From JBBATK01 sp044228285 (GTDB taxonomy: Bacteria; Bacteroidota; Ignavibacteria; Kapaibacteriales; NICIL-2): 64,000 nucleotides of DNA. The stretch spans positions 62,001-126,000 of the forward strand of contig JBGAVD010000006.1 in assembly GCA_044228285.1 (NCBI GenBank), in the 5' to 3' direction. The notes below the pieces were generated by a model. The model worked only from the letters and a program-made list of their open reading frames with translations. It was not told the origin of the DNA and made no database searches. Below, piece after piece: positions 53,622 to 63,400 of the stretch. The stretch's first letter is position 1. The number at the start of each line of letters is the position of its first letter. Both the position numbers and the translations under genes were made by a program.

Positions 53622-55784
53622 ATGCGCTCATCTTTTGTTTCCGTCGACACTATGAATGCACAGGATCTTGGCGATCGTGCGTCTGCGTACAAGCCATGGC
53701 GATTACGTTTTATGGCAATCTTCTTCTTCGTTGGCTTTGTGGCTGTACTTGTGAAGTTGTTTGTTGTGCAGATTATTAAGGGTCCGGAGTACCGTGAGCG
53801 AGCGCGCAAGCAGTATGAAGCGCGCGTCGATTTACGTCCAACACGCGGTTTAATCCTCGATCGACAAGGTCGCACCATCGCCTCAACCATTCAAAGTGTT
53901 TCCTACGCGGTCGACCCAAAGATGCTAGAAAACCCCGAGCGCATCTGCACTCTTTTAGAGTTGGTGTGCGGCATCAAGCGTGAGGTGTTGATGGCGAAGA
54001 TTCAGGCGAATAGAGACAAGAACTTTGTGTGGTTGGCGCGTGGCTATACCTTAAGCTCAGCCACTGCAGCCCTTGATTCCATTAACGATGCAGGATTCAT
54101 CCGTCTAGCCGAGCCTAAGCGCAATTACCTCTATGGTTCGCTGGCAGCTCAGCTTGTGGGTTGTACGAATGTTGACAACAAGGGTTTGGCGGGTTTAGAG
54201 TTGGCTTACGATAGTCTCCTTCACGGTGAGTCTGGCTTTGAGATTATGCAACGAGACGGTCGTGGACGTCTGCGTCAAGTCATCGGTGCAAGCACCAAGG
54301 CAGCGCGCAATGGCTATTCGTTGGAGCTCACCATCGACGCTGAACTGCAGAGCATAGTGGAGCAAGAACTCTTGCGCGGCATGCAGAGTGCGGGAGCACA
54401 AAGTGCTATGGCTATAGCCCTCAACCCGCACACCGCAGAGATTCTTGCGATGGCATCGTATCCCACCTACAACCCGAACTCACTTCAAGAGTCGACGCCT
54501 GATGCAATGCGTATGCGGGGTATCACCGACATGTACGAGCCTGGCTCAACCTTTAAGCTGATTACTGCGGCAATGGCTATCGACAATCATCTTGTGGAGC
54601 CGAACAGTCAGGTAGATGGAATGGGCGGTATCATGACACTCAAGGACGGCACGATTGTGCGCGACCATGAGGCGCTCGGTATTTGTACCCTGGAACAAGC
54701 ATTAGAGAAGTCGAGCAACATTGTCTTCGGGAATCTGGCGCGGTCCATCCCCGACGCCACCTTTTACAAATACACCCGCGATTTTGGTTTTGGTATTCCT
54801 ATTGGATTTGATTTGAGTGGAGAGGCTCGAGGCATTTTAAAGACGCCAAAAGAGTACGACTATAGCACCAAGCTCTTTATGGGCTATGGGTATCAGCTTG
54901 CTGCAACTGCGTTGCAGCTTGCGAATGCGTATGCTACGGTGGCGAACGACGGACAGATGATGAAGCCGTACATCGTGCGCGGCATTCTTGATCAACACAA
55001 TGCTCGAGTGAAAGAGTTTCGTCCACAGAAGATCCGTCAAGTCATCTCCAAAGAAAGCGCTCGCACACTGTCTAATCTCTTCTGCTCCGTCGTAGAACGC
55101 GGAACTGGTATGGAAGCGCGCATTCAAGGCTTGCGTATTGCAGGGAAGACCGGCACAGCGCAGCAGCTTGTGGAGGGCAAGTACAACAAAGAGGCCTACA
55201 CTGCATCCTTCATTGGCTACTATCCGGCGGATTCAGCAGAGATGGTAGTGTTGGTGATGTTGGATCGTCCAAAAACCGACATCTACGGTGGACGCACCGC
55301 TGCACCAATTTTTCGCAACATCGTACAGCGCATTCTCTCCACCCCTTCCGTGAACGAGAATTTTCCCGCGTTGGCACGTCTTGCAAAGTCTCAAGTCCCA
55401 TCAGACAGCGTCAGCGTCCCCGACCTTCGAGGAATGCAATGGACACAAGCAGAACAACTCATCCACGAAAAAGGTCTACGTCTTGATCGAGGAAATGAGG
55501 AAGGAGTCATTGCCCGACAACAGCCAGTAGCCGGCTCACGGGTGATCCGAGGCACAACGCTAAGCATAGAGTACAGTACCGAGACAGGTCCCATCGCCAG
55601 CGATAGTACTCGTACACTTCTTGACAAACAACTCGACGTTCGAGGTCTCAGCCTACGCAGAGCCGTTGCCATTCTCCATGCCAACAACATCATCGTCCGC
55701 GTACAAGGCAGTGGACGGGTGCGCTCGCAAGAGTGGTCTACCCAGAAAAAACAACGTTACTGCACTCTCCACTGTAGCAACTAG
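53622..55784 (+). CDS. ftsI: Class B penicillin-binding protein with PASTA domains (FtsI-like)
   Basis: This 720-residue transpeptidase cross-links septal peptidoglycan. It has one membrane helix (about 30-50), a PBP dimerisation domain (about 65-220, with ARVDLRPTRGLILDRQGRTI) and a transpeptidase domain (about 260-590) with Ser309 in EPGSTFKL, the SSN motif in EKSSNIVFG and KTGT in IAGKTGTAQQ. One full PASTA domain follows (about 595-655, VPDLRGMQWTQAEQLI) and the start of a second (VRGLSLRRAVAILHANNI), which ends early in a Gln/Lys/Cys-rich tail. ATG 53622 has TAGGGT upstream; ATG 53652 is an alternative. Confidence 0.9.
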   Translation: MRSSFVSVDTMNAQDLGDRASAYKPWRLRFMAIFFFVGFVAVLVKLFVVQIIKGPEYRERARKQYEARVDLRPTRGLILDRQGRTIASTIQSVSYAVDPKMLENPERICTLLELVCGIKREVLMAKIQANRDKNFVWLARGYTLSSATAALDSINDAGFIRLAEPKRNYLYGSLAAQLVGCTNVDNKGLAGLELAYDSLLHGESGFEIMQRDGRGRLRQVIGASTKAARNGYSLELTIDAELQSIVEQELLRGMQSAGAQSAMAIALNPHTAEILAMASYPTYNPNSLQESTPDAMRMRGITDMYEPGSTFKLITAAMAIDNHLVEPNSQVDGMGGIMTLKDGTIVRDHEALGICTLEQALEKSSNIVFGNLARSIPDATFYKYTRDFGFGIPIGFDLSGEARGILKTPKEYDYSTKLFMGYGYQLAATALQLANAYATVANDGQMMKPYIVRGILDQHNARVKEFRPQKIRQVISKESARTLSNLFCSVVERGTGMEARIQGLRIAGKTGTAQQLVEGKYNKEAYTASFIGYYPADSAEMVVLVMLDRPKTDIYGGRTAAPIFRNIVQRILSTPSVNENFPALARLAKSQVPSDSVSVPDLRGMQWTQAEQLIHEKGLRLDRGNEEGVIARQQPVAGSRVIRGTTLSIEYSTETGPIASDSTRTLLDKQLDVRGLSLRRAVAILHANNIIVRVQGSGRVRSQEWSTQKKQRYCTLHCSN

Positions 55785-55994
55785 TAGTGTTAATTAGGTG
55801 AACCGAAGTCGAGCAGGAGTGCCTCTATGCGTACACATTACTCCCATGAGCGCGTATAGAAAGTGTCACTTTAAATTTGATTTGCAGCATTCTTCAGGGT
55901 TTCTGAACTTGTGACACGCTTTGCTGCATCCTTCTTCCTTCAGCTGCGTAGTATCAGGGGACAACAGTATTCTTCATTTTATCTAAGGGGTTTT

Positions 55995-56411
55995 ATGAAT
56001 GCAACAAACAATCCGCCTATTCCGCGGGAGTTTGCGGTCTACGACGTAGTGATGTGCATCATTTTAAGCATCATCACTTGCGGAATTTATTCACTTGTTT
56101 GGCAGAATCGTCAGTTTAGAATTATCAACGCATGGCTGGGTCGTGAAGAATACAACTTCTGGATGTGGCTGGGTCTCAGCCTCATTACCTGTGGTATTTA
56201 TGCCATCTACATTGAATACAAATTTGCGAAGTCAATCAACGACATTCAACGTGCCAACGGTTTTCCATTTTCGGAGAACTTGCCTGTCTTAGCGATTATC
56301 CTCTCACTCATCGGCGGAAGTATTGTCGTATACGCCATCGAGCAATCTGAAATCAATCGCTGGTACTCACTTCCAGATTCTCCAGGACCTGCAGGAACAT
56401 TGACGGCCTAA
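55995..56411 (+). CDS. DUF4234 membrane protein
   Basis: This 138-residue protein has three membrane helices and the DUF4234 pattern YDVVMCIILSIITCGIYSLV followed by WQNRQFRIINAW, then a partial repeat WMWLGLSLITCGIYAIYIEY. Function of the family is unknown. The ATG at 55995 has AAGGGG nine bases upstream, one of the clearer ribosome-binding sites in the window. The next gene (DUF2752) starts 4 nt after its stop, so they form a two-gene transcript. Confidence 0.88.
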   Translation: MNATNNPPIPREFAVYDVVMCIILSIITCGIYSLVWQNRQFRIINAWLGREEYNFWMWLGLSLITCGIYAIYIEYKFAKSINDIQRANGFPFSENLPVLAIILSLIGGSIVVYAIEQSEINRWYSLPDSPGPAGTLTA

Positions 56412-56415
56412 GTTC

Positions 56416-56781
56416 ATGAGAAGTCGATCGCACTTCCCTTTTGTTATCATCGCTGCATGCTTCGCATGCGCTTTGCTCTTTGTGATAGATCCCAGTGAGC
56501 ACACACTGATTCCGTGTGTGTTTCACAAAGTGACAGGTTATGAGTGCGCGGGTTGCGGTATGACCCGCGCCACTCATCATCTTCTCCACGCAGAGTGGCA
56601 GCGCGCGTGGTTCTTCAATCCCCTCTCTTTCGCTATCCTACCCTCATTCGCATACTTCTTCGTACATCGCTACTTCCATCTCTTCCATCAGCGAAAACTC
56701 CCTCGTATCCAAGACTACCCGCTGCTCAACAAACTCTTCGCCATTGCGATAGTTGTGTTCATGGTTTGGCGGAATATGTAG
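56416..56781 (+). CDS. DUF2752 membrane protein
   Basis: This 121-residue protein has two or three membrane helices and the DUF2752 signature C-x8-ECAGCGMTRATHHLL (about 34-54), then AWFFNPLSF. The conserved Cys and His residues suggest metal binding or a redox role but the family is uncharacterised. It follows the DUF4234 gene by 4 nt; the two families often occur together in Bacteroidota, to my knowledge. Confidence 0.9.
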   Translation: MRSRSHFPFVIIAACFACALLFVIDPSEHTLIPCVFHKVTGYECAGCGMTRATHHLLHAEWQRAWFFNPLSFAILPSFAYFFVHRYFHLFHQRKLPRIQDYPLLNKLFAIAIVVFMVWRNM

Positions 56782-56791
56782 AGCACGATCC

Positions 56792-56886
56792 TGAGGGTCT
56801 CAGCGCAGCTGAGGCTCTCAATGTGGCTAGCAGATGTGGCAAGCAGATGCGCAACCATTAGGGCCTCAGCTCCGCTGAGACCCTCA
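56792..56886. repeat. Long inverted repeat after the DUF2752 gene
   Basis: Arms 56792-56818 and 56860-56886 match in 25 of 27 positions after reverse complementing, around a 41-nt loop. Each arm is also partly self-complementary (CAGC-GC-AGCTG). No T tract follows. It lies between the plus-strand DUF2752 gene and the minus-strand radC and may act as a 3'-end barrier for both. Confidence 0.8.
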
Positions 56887-56948
56887 CGCAATGCGACACG
56901 CGAGGCTCTACGGACCTCGACGTTTATGTGTTTAGAGCGTGCTCCGCC

Positions 56949-57662
56949 CTACAGCAGTTGCCTCTCCGCCAAGCTTGTGTAACTCTCGCCTGCTATAATG
57001 ATATGATCCAGGAGTTTGATGTCGATGATTGCACCAGACTCGCGCAGCTGTTTGGTGATGGCTAGGTCTTCGCGTGACGGTTCGGTGTTGCCGCTGGGAT
57101 GGTTGTGCAGCACGATGATGCTTGCAGCGCTTTCGCTGATGGCGCAGCGGAAGACTTCGCGGGGGTGGACGATGCTGGCGTTGAGGGAGCCTTCGCTGAC
57201 GATGACTTCTCGGAAGACTTGATTTGCGGAGTTCATGAGGAGTACACGAAAGGACTCTTTGAGCAGACCTCGTAGACGTGGAATGTAGTAGAGTGCAACG
57301 TCTTTGGCGGATCGAATGACTTGTCGGGAACTGAAGGGCGCGCTTTCAACTCTGCGACTCAACTCGAATGCAGCACTGAGTGTGAGCGCCTTGGCTTGTC
57401 CTATGCCTTTCACGGATGCTAACTCGCTACTGTCACGATGAAGCAATTGATTGAGCTCACCGAATTTGCTGAGGAGTTCGCGAGCGGTGTCGACGGCCGA
57501 CATCCCACGCGTGCCAGTACCGAGGAGTATTGCAAGGAGTTCGGTGTCGGAGAGTGTCTTTGACCCATGCGCCATCATGCGCTCACGAGGTCGTTCGTCC
57601 TCACGCCATTCTCGTATGGAACGAAATGCAGAGGAGCTTTCACTATCAGGATATTCTTTCAT
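56949..57662 (-). CDS. radC: RadC family protein (JAB/MPN metalloenzyme domain)
   Basis: This 237-residue protein has RPRERMMAHGSKTLSDTELL at the N-terminus, a helix-hairpin-helix (SVKGIGQAKALTL, about 85-97) and a C-terminal JAB/MPN domain (about 120-237) with EVIVSEGSLNASIVHPREVF and the zinc motif HNHPSGNTEPSREDL. All zinc ligands (His, His, Asp) are present. Despite the name, a repair role is unproven. The ATG at 57662 is used; the open frame extends 28 codons upstream without resemblance. It is divergent from nothing recognisable on its 5' side. Confidence 0.93.
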   Translation of the reverse strand: MKEYPDSESSSAFRSIREWREDERPRERMMAHGSKTLSDTELLAILLGTGTRGMSAVDTARELLSKFGELNQLLHRDSSELASVKGIGQAKALTLSAAFELSRRVESAPFSSRQVIRSAKDVALYYIPRLRGLLKESFRVLLMNSANQVFREVIVSEGSLNASIVHPREVFRCAISESAASIIVLHNHPSGNTEPSREDLAITKQLRESGAIIDIKLLDHIIIAGESYTSLAERQLL

Positions 57663-57970
57663 CGCGTGTATGGGAATAAGGAAACATGAGCACAAGCGCT
57701 CGCTGCACAAGAAACTTCTTTCAAAGCTTTGCGTCAGATCCCACACATGAGTTCGGCAAGTTGCATCGCAATACTCTTCCTAAACAAGGCAAGATGCGCT
57801 TTGGTACAAAGATCGATTGTGGTGAAAGTGGACATCTCGCCGACATAAAAAAGCAAATCAATAAGCCGCCTATTGAAGGCGCTATCACACACGCGTTGAT
57901 GACCGTCTTGAGGAGAGCGCCGCCGCAGGCGGCAGGCGTTGAGGAAGAGACTTTTGATGAGGGATAAAAA

Positions 57971-57998
57971 AAAACTCCCGACTTGCGTAGGGAGTTTT
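57971..57998 (-). terminator. Rho-independent terminator of the CADD gene
   Basis: On the minus strand a 9-bp stem (57990-57998 with 57971-57979) and a 10-nt loop run into a T tract of about eight. It ends the CADD transcript 39 nt past its stop. The remaining sequence to radC (57663-57963) contains a plus-strand open frame with no support. Confidence 0.85.
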
Positions 57999-58036
57999 AA
58001 AAGAATGTGTTGCTAGTGCAGGCTTCAGACTGATGA

Positions 58037-58717
58037 TCAGTTCGAACACCATTTTTCGTACACACCATCGAGCAATAGGTTGATTGCATCGGCAGCTTCG
58101 CGAGCTGAGTCCAGAGCGCGAACTTGCTGTTCTTCTGTACGACAGATGCGAAGAAGGGCATCGCGAGTGACTTCGCGGTGGATTTCGTCAGCGTGTTCGT
58201 GCACGGCGAAGAAAATCAGGGCGTCTTCGTTATCCATGTTGTAGTGTTTTTTCAGACCATCGATTTTGGTGGTCGAGACTTCAGGGATTTGTGACTCGTA
58301 CGCGTAGAGTGCGGCCAGGCCAACAGCAGGGTTGTCATTCTTCGACAAAGTCTTCAGAATGCGTACCGACTCTTTGGTATGTGGCAGATACTCACGTGTT
58401 TGGATGTCTTCTTCCTTAAGGTCCAGTGATTTTGCAAAGCGGCGCCAGAGAGCGGGGTGATTACCCTCTCCGTGCTCTTCTTCCATGAGATTTTCGAGAA
58501 GCATTTGGCGAACTTCCATGTCTTCAGCACAAGCCGCATGCGTAGCACTCACATAGGTTGGGAAATGCCAAACCTGATGGTAGTACTCTTGCGCGTACTC
58601 GCGGAGCATATCTTTGGTCAAGGTACCATGGTTCCACATCTGATAAAAAGGATGTTGGAGCATGTGACGCTCGTTAATAATGGCGTCGAGTTGGTCAAGA
58701 AACTCTTTGTCAGTCAT
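58037..58717 (-). CDS. CADD-family diiron protein (putative folate-pathway pABA synthase)
   Basis: This 226-residue, all-helical, TenA/heme-oxygenase-like protein resembles chlamydial CADD. Ligand positions are preserved: Glu81 in MEEEHGEG, His87 in NHPALW, Glu in YAYESQIPEV, and the cluster FFAVHEHADEIHREV supplying His, Asp and His. CADD proteins make p-aminobenzoate by sacrificing their own Tyr side chain; Tyr residues lie at 25, 41, 45 and 46 near the expected donor. The role here is inferred from homology. It is a single gene with its own promoter-like element and terminator. Confidence 0.85.
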   Translation of the reverse strand: MTDKEFLDQLDAIINERHMLQHPFYQMWNHGTLTKDMLREYAQEYYHQVWHFPTYVSATHAACAEDMEVRQMLLENLMEEEHGEGNHPALWRRFAKSLDLKEEDIQTREYLPHTKESVRILKTLSKNDNPAVGLAALYAYESQIPEVSTTKIDGLKKHYNMDNEDALIFFAVHEHADEIHREVTRDALLRICRTEEQQVRALDSAREAADAINLLLDGVYEKWCSN

Positions 58718-58792
58718 GAGTGAGTCCTCTCAGATTGATGGTTTTGTGGATTCAATTGTAAGCAATTTCAGCAATTTGCCGTTCGTGGACTG

Positions 58793-58800
58793 CAAAACTA
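58793..58800 (-). promoter_or_regulatory. Bacteroidota-type -7 element on the minus strand
   Basis: The minus strand reads TAGTTTTG here, 76 nt before the CADD start. On the plus strand a weaker TATTTTCG at 58812-58819 may serve clpS, so 58718-58855 looks like a divergent promoter region. Confidence 0.45.
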
Positions 58801-58855
58801 CAGAGATTTCCTATTTTCGTCTGAGATTTTTCAACAACGAGTACCTGGCCTCATC

Positions 58856-59149
58856 ATGGAAATGATGGATAATGACACCCTTGAACTTCAAGAAAGTATC
58901 GTTGAGGAGCTTGCAACCGACACTTTATCGGCGAAATGCATCCTTTTTGACGATGATTGGCATACTTTTGAAGAAGTGATCGATCAGATCGTCAAGGCCA
59001 CCAAGTGTTCGAAGGAACGGGCAGAGCGCCACACCATGGAAGTGCATTACAACGGCAAATCAATTGTCTACACCGGAGATCTGGGCCGATGCCTTAGCGT
59101 CAGCTCCATTCTTGAAGAGATTTCCCTTCGTACGAACGTTGAGTGCTAA
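58856..59149 (+). CDS. clpS: ClpS-like adaptor for the Clp protease
   Basis: This 97-residue protein has a short variable N-terminus, then the ClpS core: CILFDDDWHTFEEVIDQIV (about 28-46; the family pattern is LxNDxxTPxEFV), CSKERAERHTMEVHYNGKSI and a C-terminal IGNxxE-like ending in TNVEC. ClpS delivers N-degron substrates to ClpAP. The N-D of the substrate pocket is replaced by D-D and the pocket sequence is divergent, so substrate choice may be altered. No clpA is adjacent; the next gene is 56 nt downstream on the same strand. Confidence 0.8.
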   Translation: MEMMDNDTLELQESIVEELATDTLSAKCILFDDDWHTFEEVIDQIVKATKCSKERAERHTMEVHYNGKSIVYTGDLGRCLSVSSILEEISLRTNVEC

Positions 59150-59205
59150 AGCCGTAGCTTTCCCCCGCAGTATTCGCACTACTGCAGCACTTTTCGCAAA
59201 CATCC

Positions 59206-60048
59206 ATGCCATACAGTGAACGGCAGCAACACATTGCCAGGCTCATCGCAGAGCGTGGGAATCTTTCTACTGTTGAGTACCTGCTCCGCATCAGCCCCGA
59301 TCAACGCGAGGTTGATGGCCAACAATGGCAGGACCTGGTCAACGCCGATCCTCAACGCTTCCACATGTTCATTCCTCAATGGAATCAACGGAACTCCTGG
59401 CTGCTCTTCGCCATTCAGGCCGATACGCACATGGCTGTTATCGACTACCTGACGGTTGTGCGCGACCTGCTGGCGCGGAAGCTGGTAACGGTGTTGCCCG
59501 ACCCTAAGCGACACGTCCGCCCGGCTGCCATCGTGAGCTCGATCAATCCTCCGTCGGTAAGCGAACGCGACCAATCCGCGCTGGAAATTGATGCCCTGCT
59601 GCAAACAACTAGCGAGCTGCTCAACCTGGCTATCTATACCGAACGTGTGTATGCGCTGCCTTCACTCAATGACTTTATCAGCCATAACTTTCAAAGCACC
59701 GAAGAGCGCTCTCTGGTTACGAACTCGTCGAGTCAACAGCAACAATTGCGTACACTCAGCCGACTCTCCTACGCAACCATCGCCATTGCCACGCTCTTCG
59801 TTATAGCCCTCATCGTGGCTCTGTTCCTGCATTGTCGCCATTGTGGCACTCACGACTCTCAGTGCCAATATCATCACTCTGAGTCTGCGCCTGCGCTCAG
59901 CAGCCAACCTTCTACGCTCCCGCGCTCTGTTGAGTCGGCACCGTTGATCGTACATGACACCCTCGTTATCCATGACACGGTCAGCACGCCAAAACAGAAC
60001 CAAAAGAAGAAGAAGAAACGGCGCCGCTATATCGATATGAGCGAATAA
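59206..60048 (+). CDS. Single-pass membrane protein of unknown function
   Basis: I do not recognise a family. The 280-residue protein has a soluble N-terminal part of about 185 residues with helical character, one membrane helix (about 188-208, ATIAIATLFVIALIVALFL), a short Cys/His-rich stretch just after it (HCRHCGTHDSQCQYHH), a Ser/Pro-rich spacer and a strongly basic tail with Q-K-K-K-K-K-R-R-R. The Cys/His cluster could bind metal. The charge pattern would leave the basic tail inside only if the N-terminus is outside. It follows clpS closely and precedes the TamB-like gene, so it may be envelope-related. Confidence 0.65.
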   Translation: MPYSERQQHIARLIAERGNLSTVEYLLRISPDQREVDGQQWQDLVNADPQRFHMFIPQWNQRNSWLLFAIQADTHMAVIDYLTVVRDLLARKLVTVLPDPKRHVRPAAIVSSINPPSVSERDQSALEIDALLQTTSELLNLAIYTERVYALPSLNDFISHNFQSTEERSLVTNSSSQQQQLRTLSRLSYATIAIATLFVIALIVALFLHCRHCGTHDSQCQYHHSESAPALSSQPSTLPRSVESAPLIVHDTLVIHDTVSTPKQNQKKKKKRRRYIDMSE

Positions 60049-60440
60049 ACTCAAAAGCTGTAGCGCGCGGTCTTTTGATGTGAGCTTGTATTCTCTGTCG
60101 TAGTCCCCTTTTGCCACGAACAAGGACGGTCGCGCTTTGCCTTGATGGTATTGCGTCAGGAGATTTTTCTTACACGAGCGCCGCTGCGCGTCGCACGGGC
60201 CTCCTGCTCTCTCCAGGCCTCGTCGGAATCCCCGGCCTAGGCTGTCCCTTCCGTATATTGCCTGCAATTGTCTTGACCCGAACTACGTCTCTCAGTAGAG
60301 CTAGGAGCTCAGAATGCTCTTGGCTTGAGTATACAGGGTTTTTGGTCAAGAATACAGACATCAACTTCGCTGGCAACTCCGTTTAAACGTCTTCGCATCG
60401 ACGTTTAGCTCTGAGTACAAACGGCTCATCAACGCGCACT
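60049..60440. other. Intergenic region upstream of the TamB-like gene
   Basis: No gene is supported in these 392 nt. A CCGTATATTGCC string near 60250 is the only promoter-like sequence and does not match TAnnTTTG. No strong hairpin was found. Confidence 0.45.
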
Positions 60441-63400
60441 ATGAAAATTGGACACTACGAATTCCATCGTCCGGCAGCTCGCTCTTTGCGAGCTCAGGCG
60501 ACGCGTCTTCGCAGTCTGGCGCGCTTTATCATGTGGTCGATTATTGTTGCCTTTTCCCTGCTCTTTGTGCTCGGAATCACCACTGCCGTTGTGGTACAAA
60601 CAGATTGGTTCCACCGCTGGGCTGCAGAGAAACTCACTGCTGTGCTCTCCGACGAACTTGAAGCTAAGCTCGAGTTCCGCTCCATTCGTTTTAATCTGTT
60701 CAAAGGCATTGAGCTGGACTCAGTGCATCTCAGTACTCGTGGCGATACCGTGCTCTCAGCCAGCTCCTTACGCTTGAGGTATGAACTAGAGCCGCTGTTG
60801 ATCAGACATATCGTGATCAGCGAGGTACAGCTGCTGGATGCCAACATACGCTTACTACGAAGCAAGCAGGATAGCACCTGGAATGTGGATCATATCGTAA
60901 AACCTAGTCCTGACGATCCCAATAAGAAGCCTCTGGATTGGGGAATAACCGTGCGCAATGTTGCGCTGCTTAATGCGCGAGTGCGCGTATGCGACTCACT
61001 CTCTTTCGAACCCATTGAGAACCGTCTGCACTATACTCGCCTGGACCTCGACTCTGTGAATCTTCGCATGTCGGCAACCTTGAATCTGGCAGCGAAGCAG
61101 TATGCTGTGAGTATCGACGATCTGCAGTGTATTGAACACCGATGCGCTTTGCACATCGAGCATTTGCGCTGCGCGGCAGAAATAGACTCATCGCACATTG
61201 CGCTACGAAATCTGCGGTTCATGACTCCGGGTTCAAACTTTCATCTTCATGGAAGCATAGACTCGACCAACGTCTTCGATTCTACAACGGACCTCGCAAC
61301 ACGTCCACTCAACTTGCACATCGAGCCTTCGAAGCTCATGGCGCATGATATCAACTTGTTCCTACCGCCAGACTTCTCGCTCGGAGCAGATTTCGAACTA
61401 CATTCTACGGTGAGCGGCAACCTCAATGTCATGCACTTTGATGTTGATCGTGTGCAGACGCAGAATACTGAGTTGCACGGCAGCTATACCATGCACAACG
61501 TAGCCAATGCACGACCTTTCATATACGAGGTAGAGTTACAACACTCGTCGGCAAACTTCTCAGACATCCGACGAGCACTCCCCACTCTAAAGATGGGTGA
61601 GATTGCCTTCCTCGATCATTTGCGCTTGGATCAGACTCGAGTGTACGGAACCAAAGATTCGATAGCTGCGATAGTGGGAGTGCAAGGAGACTTCGGACAA
61701 GTGCAAGGCACGGTTGGACTACTGACGCGTGAGAAACTTGTCTATAACGCTGAGCTCGATGTTCAGTCATTCGATACCTATCCATTCACACAGAAGTATA
61801 GTCAGGCGAGTCGTTTAAACGGACACCTCAGCCTTGACGGCAGTGGAACCACACTCGATGATCTGCAGGCACAACTGGGCTTACATCTCAATCACTCGTC
61901 GTTCGGCGGTAAAGACATCTCCAGTTTGCAACTCAATGCATCTATGCTGGCAAAAGTGTTGACTGTAGACACCCTGGATGTACGATTTCCTTTAAGCGCA
62001 GCAGACAGCACTGTTGGCTACAGCGCAGCAGATCAGCGAGAGCTACGCTTGAAAGGTGCACTTGACCTCAATGATGTGACCATGCCTGCCTACAGTGTGC
62101 AAGCCCGTACGCAACTTATGCCCTTGGCACAGCTAGTGGGCGACAACAACCTGCCACAGTCGTTTAGTGCAGACATAAAATGCAATGGAGTTGGTTTTCA
62201 TCCGGATAGTCTTCAAGTGGATTTGCAGACCGACGTCACCGACTTCATTCTCACAGATGGCGCTTTGTTCCCCTTCAAGCTCTCTGCAAAACTGAGTAGA
62301 AGTGATGCACAGCATCGACACTTAGAATTGCATTCAGACTTTGCTGATGCCAACGTTGACGGACGTTATCGTTTAGGAACAGCATGGTCAGTATTTCTTG
62401 TGCACATTGGCATGCTTGACAAGTATGTACGCAATCACTATGCGAAGGCACAGAGCGACAGTGCATCGTTCAAGCCAATGCTGCCGTATAGCTTGCCAGA
62501 TGATACTCTTGACTTGAAGTACAATCTCAAAGTTCGAGGTATGGCCGCTATCGCACCATTTATCAAAGGCGTTCGATTGGATGCGCGCGGCAATATCAGT
62601 GGATCTATTTCTGGGACGCCAAGTTGTTATCAATTCGTTGTCGACACGGCTAGGGTTCGTCGCTTCAGTATGCGCATCGATCAGGACTTTGTGTACTCAC
62701 AGCCTATTACGATGTCATTGCATATGCAAACAGAGAACATGACATCTCAGCCCTTTATCGAACAGGCGATACTCAACATACGCTGTGATAGCGTGCTACG
62801 CATAAACACCACAAGATTTGTTGTCCCAAGATTCAACATCACCATCCTCGACGACCATGCTCGGTTCATGCTTTCAACACGCATGGAGAATCACATTCCT
62901 CTCTATGCTCGCGGAAGTATGCATAACGAAGGAAACATTTACCGCGTCAATCTCGATTCACTCTATGCCGGTTGGAGTCGCTCGCTAGCATTTCGCACCA
63001 CTCATCCGGCGCATTTGCTCATGAGTCCGCAGGGAGTTCGTGTTGACAGCTTGAGCCTGCAGTACATTGGAGGGGAGGATCGAATTTCGTTGAGCGGGCT
63101 TTTCAATTCCAACTCCTTCGATCACATGAAGGTCGACCTTCGTCAATTCGATGTAGAAACACTCAAGAAGATTCCTGAGCTTGTTTCGGTAAACGCATTG
63201 CAGATGTTAGGTGGAGTTGTTGATAGTCTTAGCGTTGATATTCACGGCAAGTACAGTGCCCCACGCTTTGAGGTACAAGGAAGAATGATGGACATGCGCT
63301 ACAATGATGTCCCCATTGGCGTGCAATCTCTGCAGGGAAGTTATGACGGGAAGAACATTCGTGCGACCTCGACTGTGATTGCGCACATGGGTGATAGCGT

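Noticed and set aside
57686..57967. 93-codon plus-strand frame between radC and the CADD gene
   Set aside because: No family resemblance, ends at the CADD terminator, and includes its A tract region.
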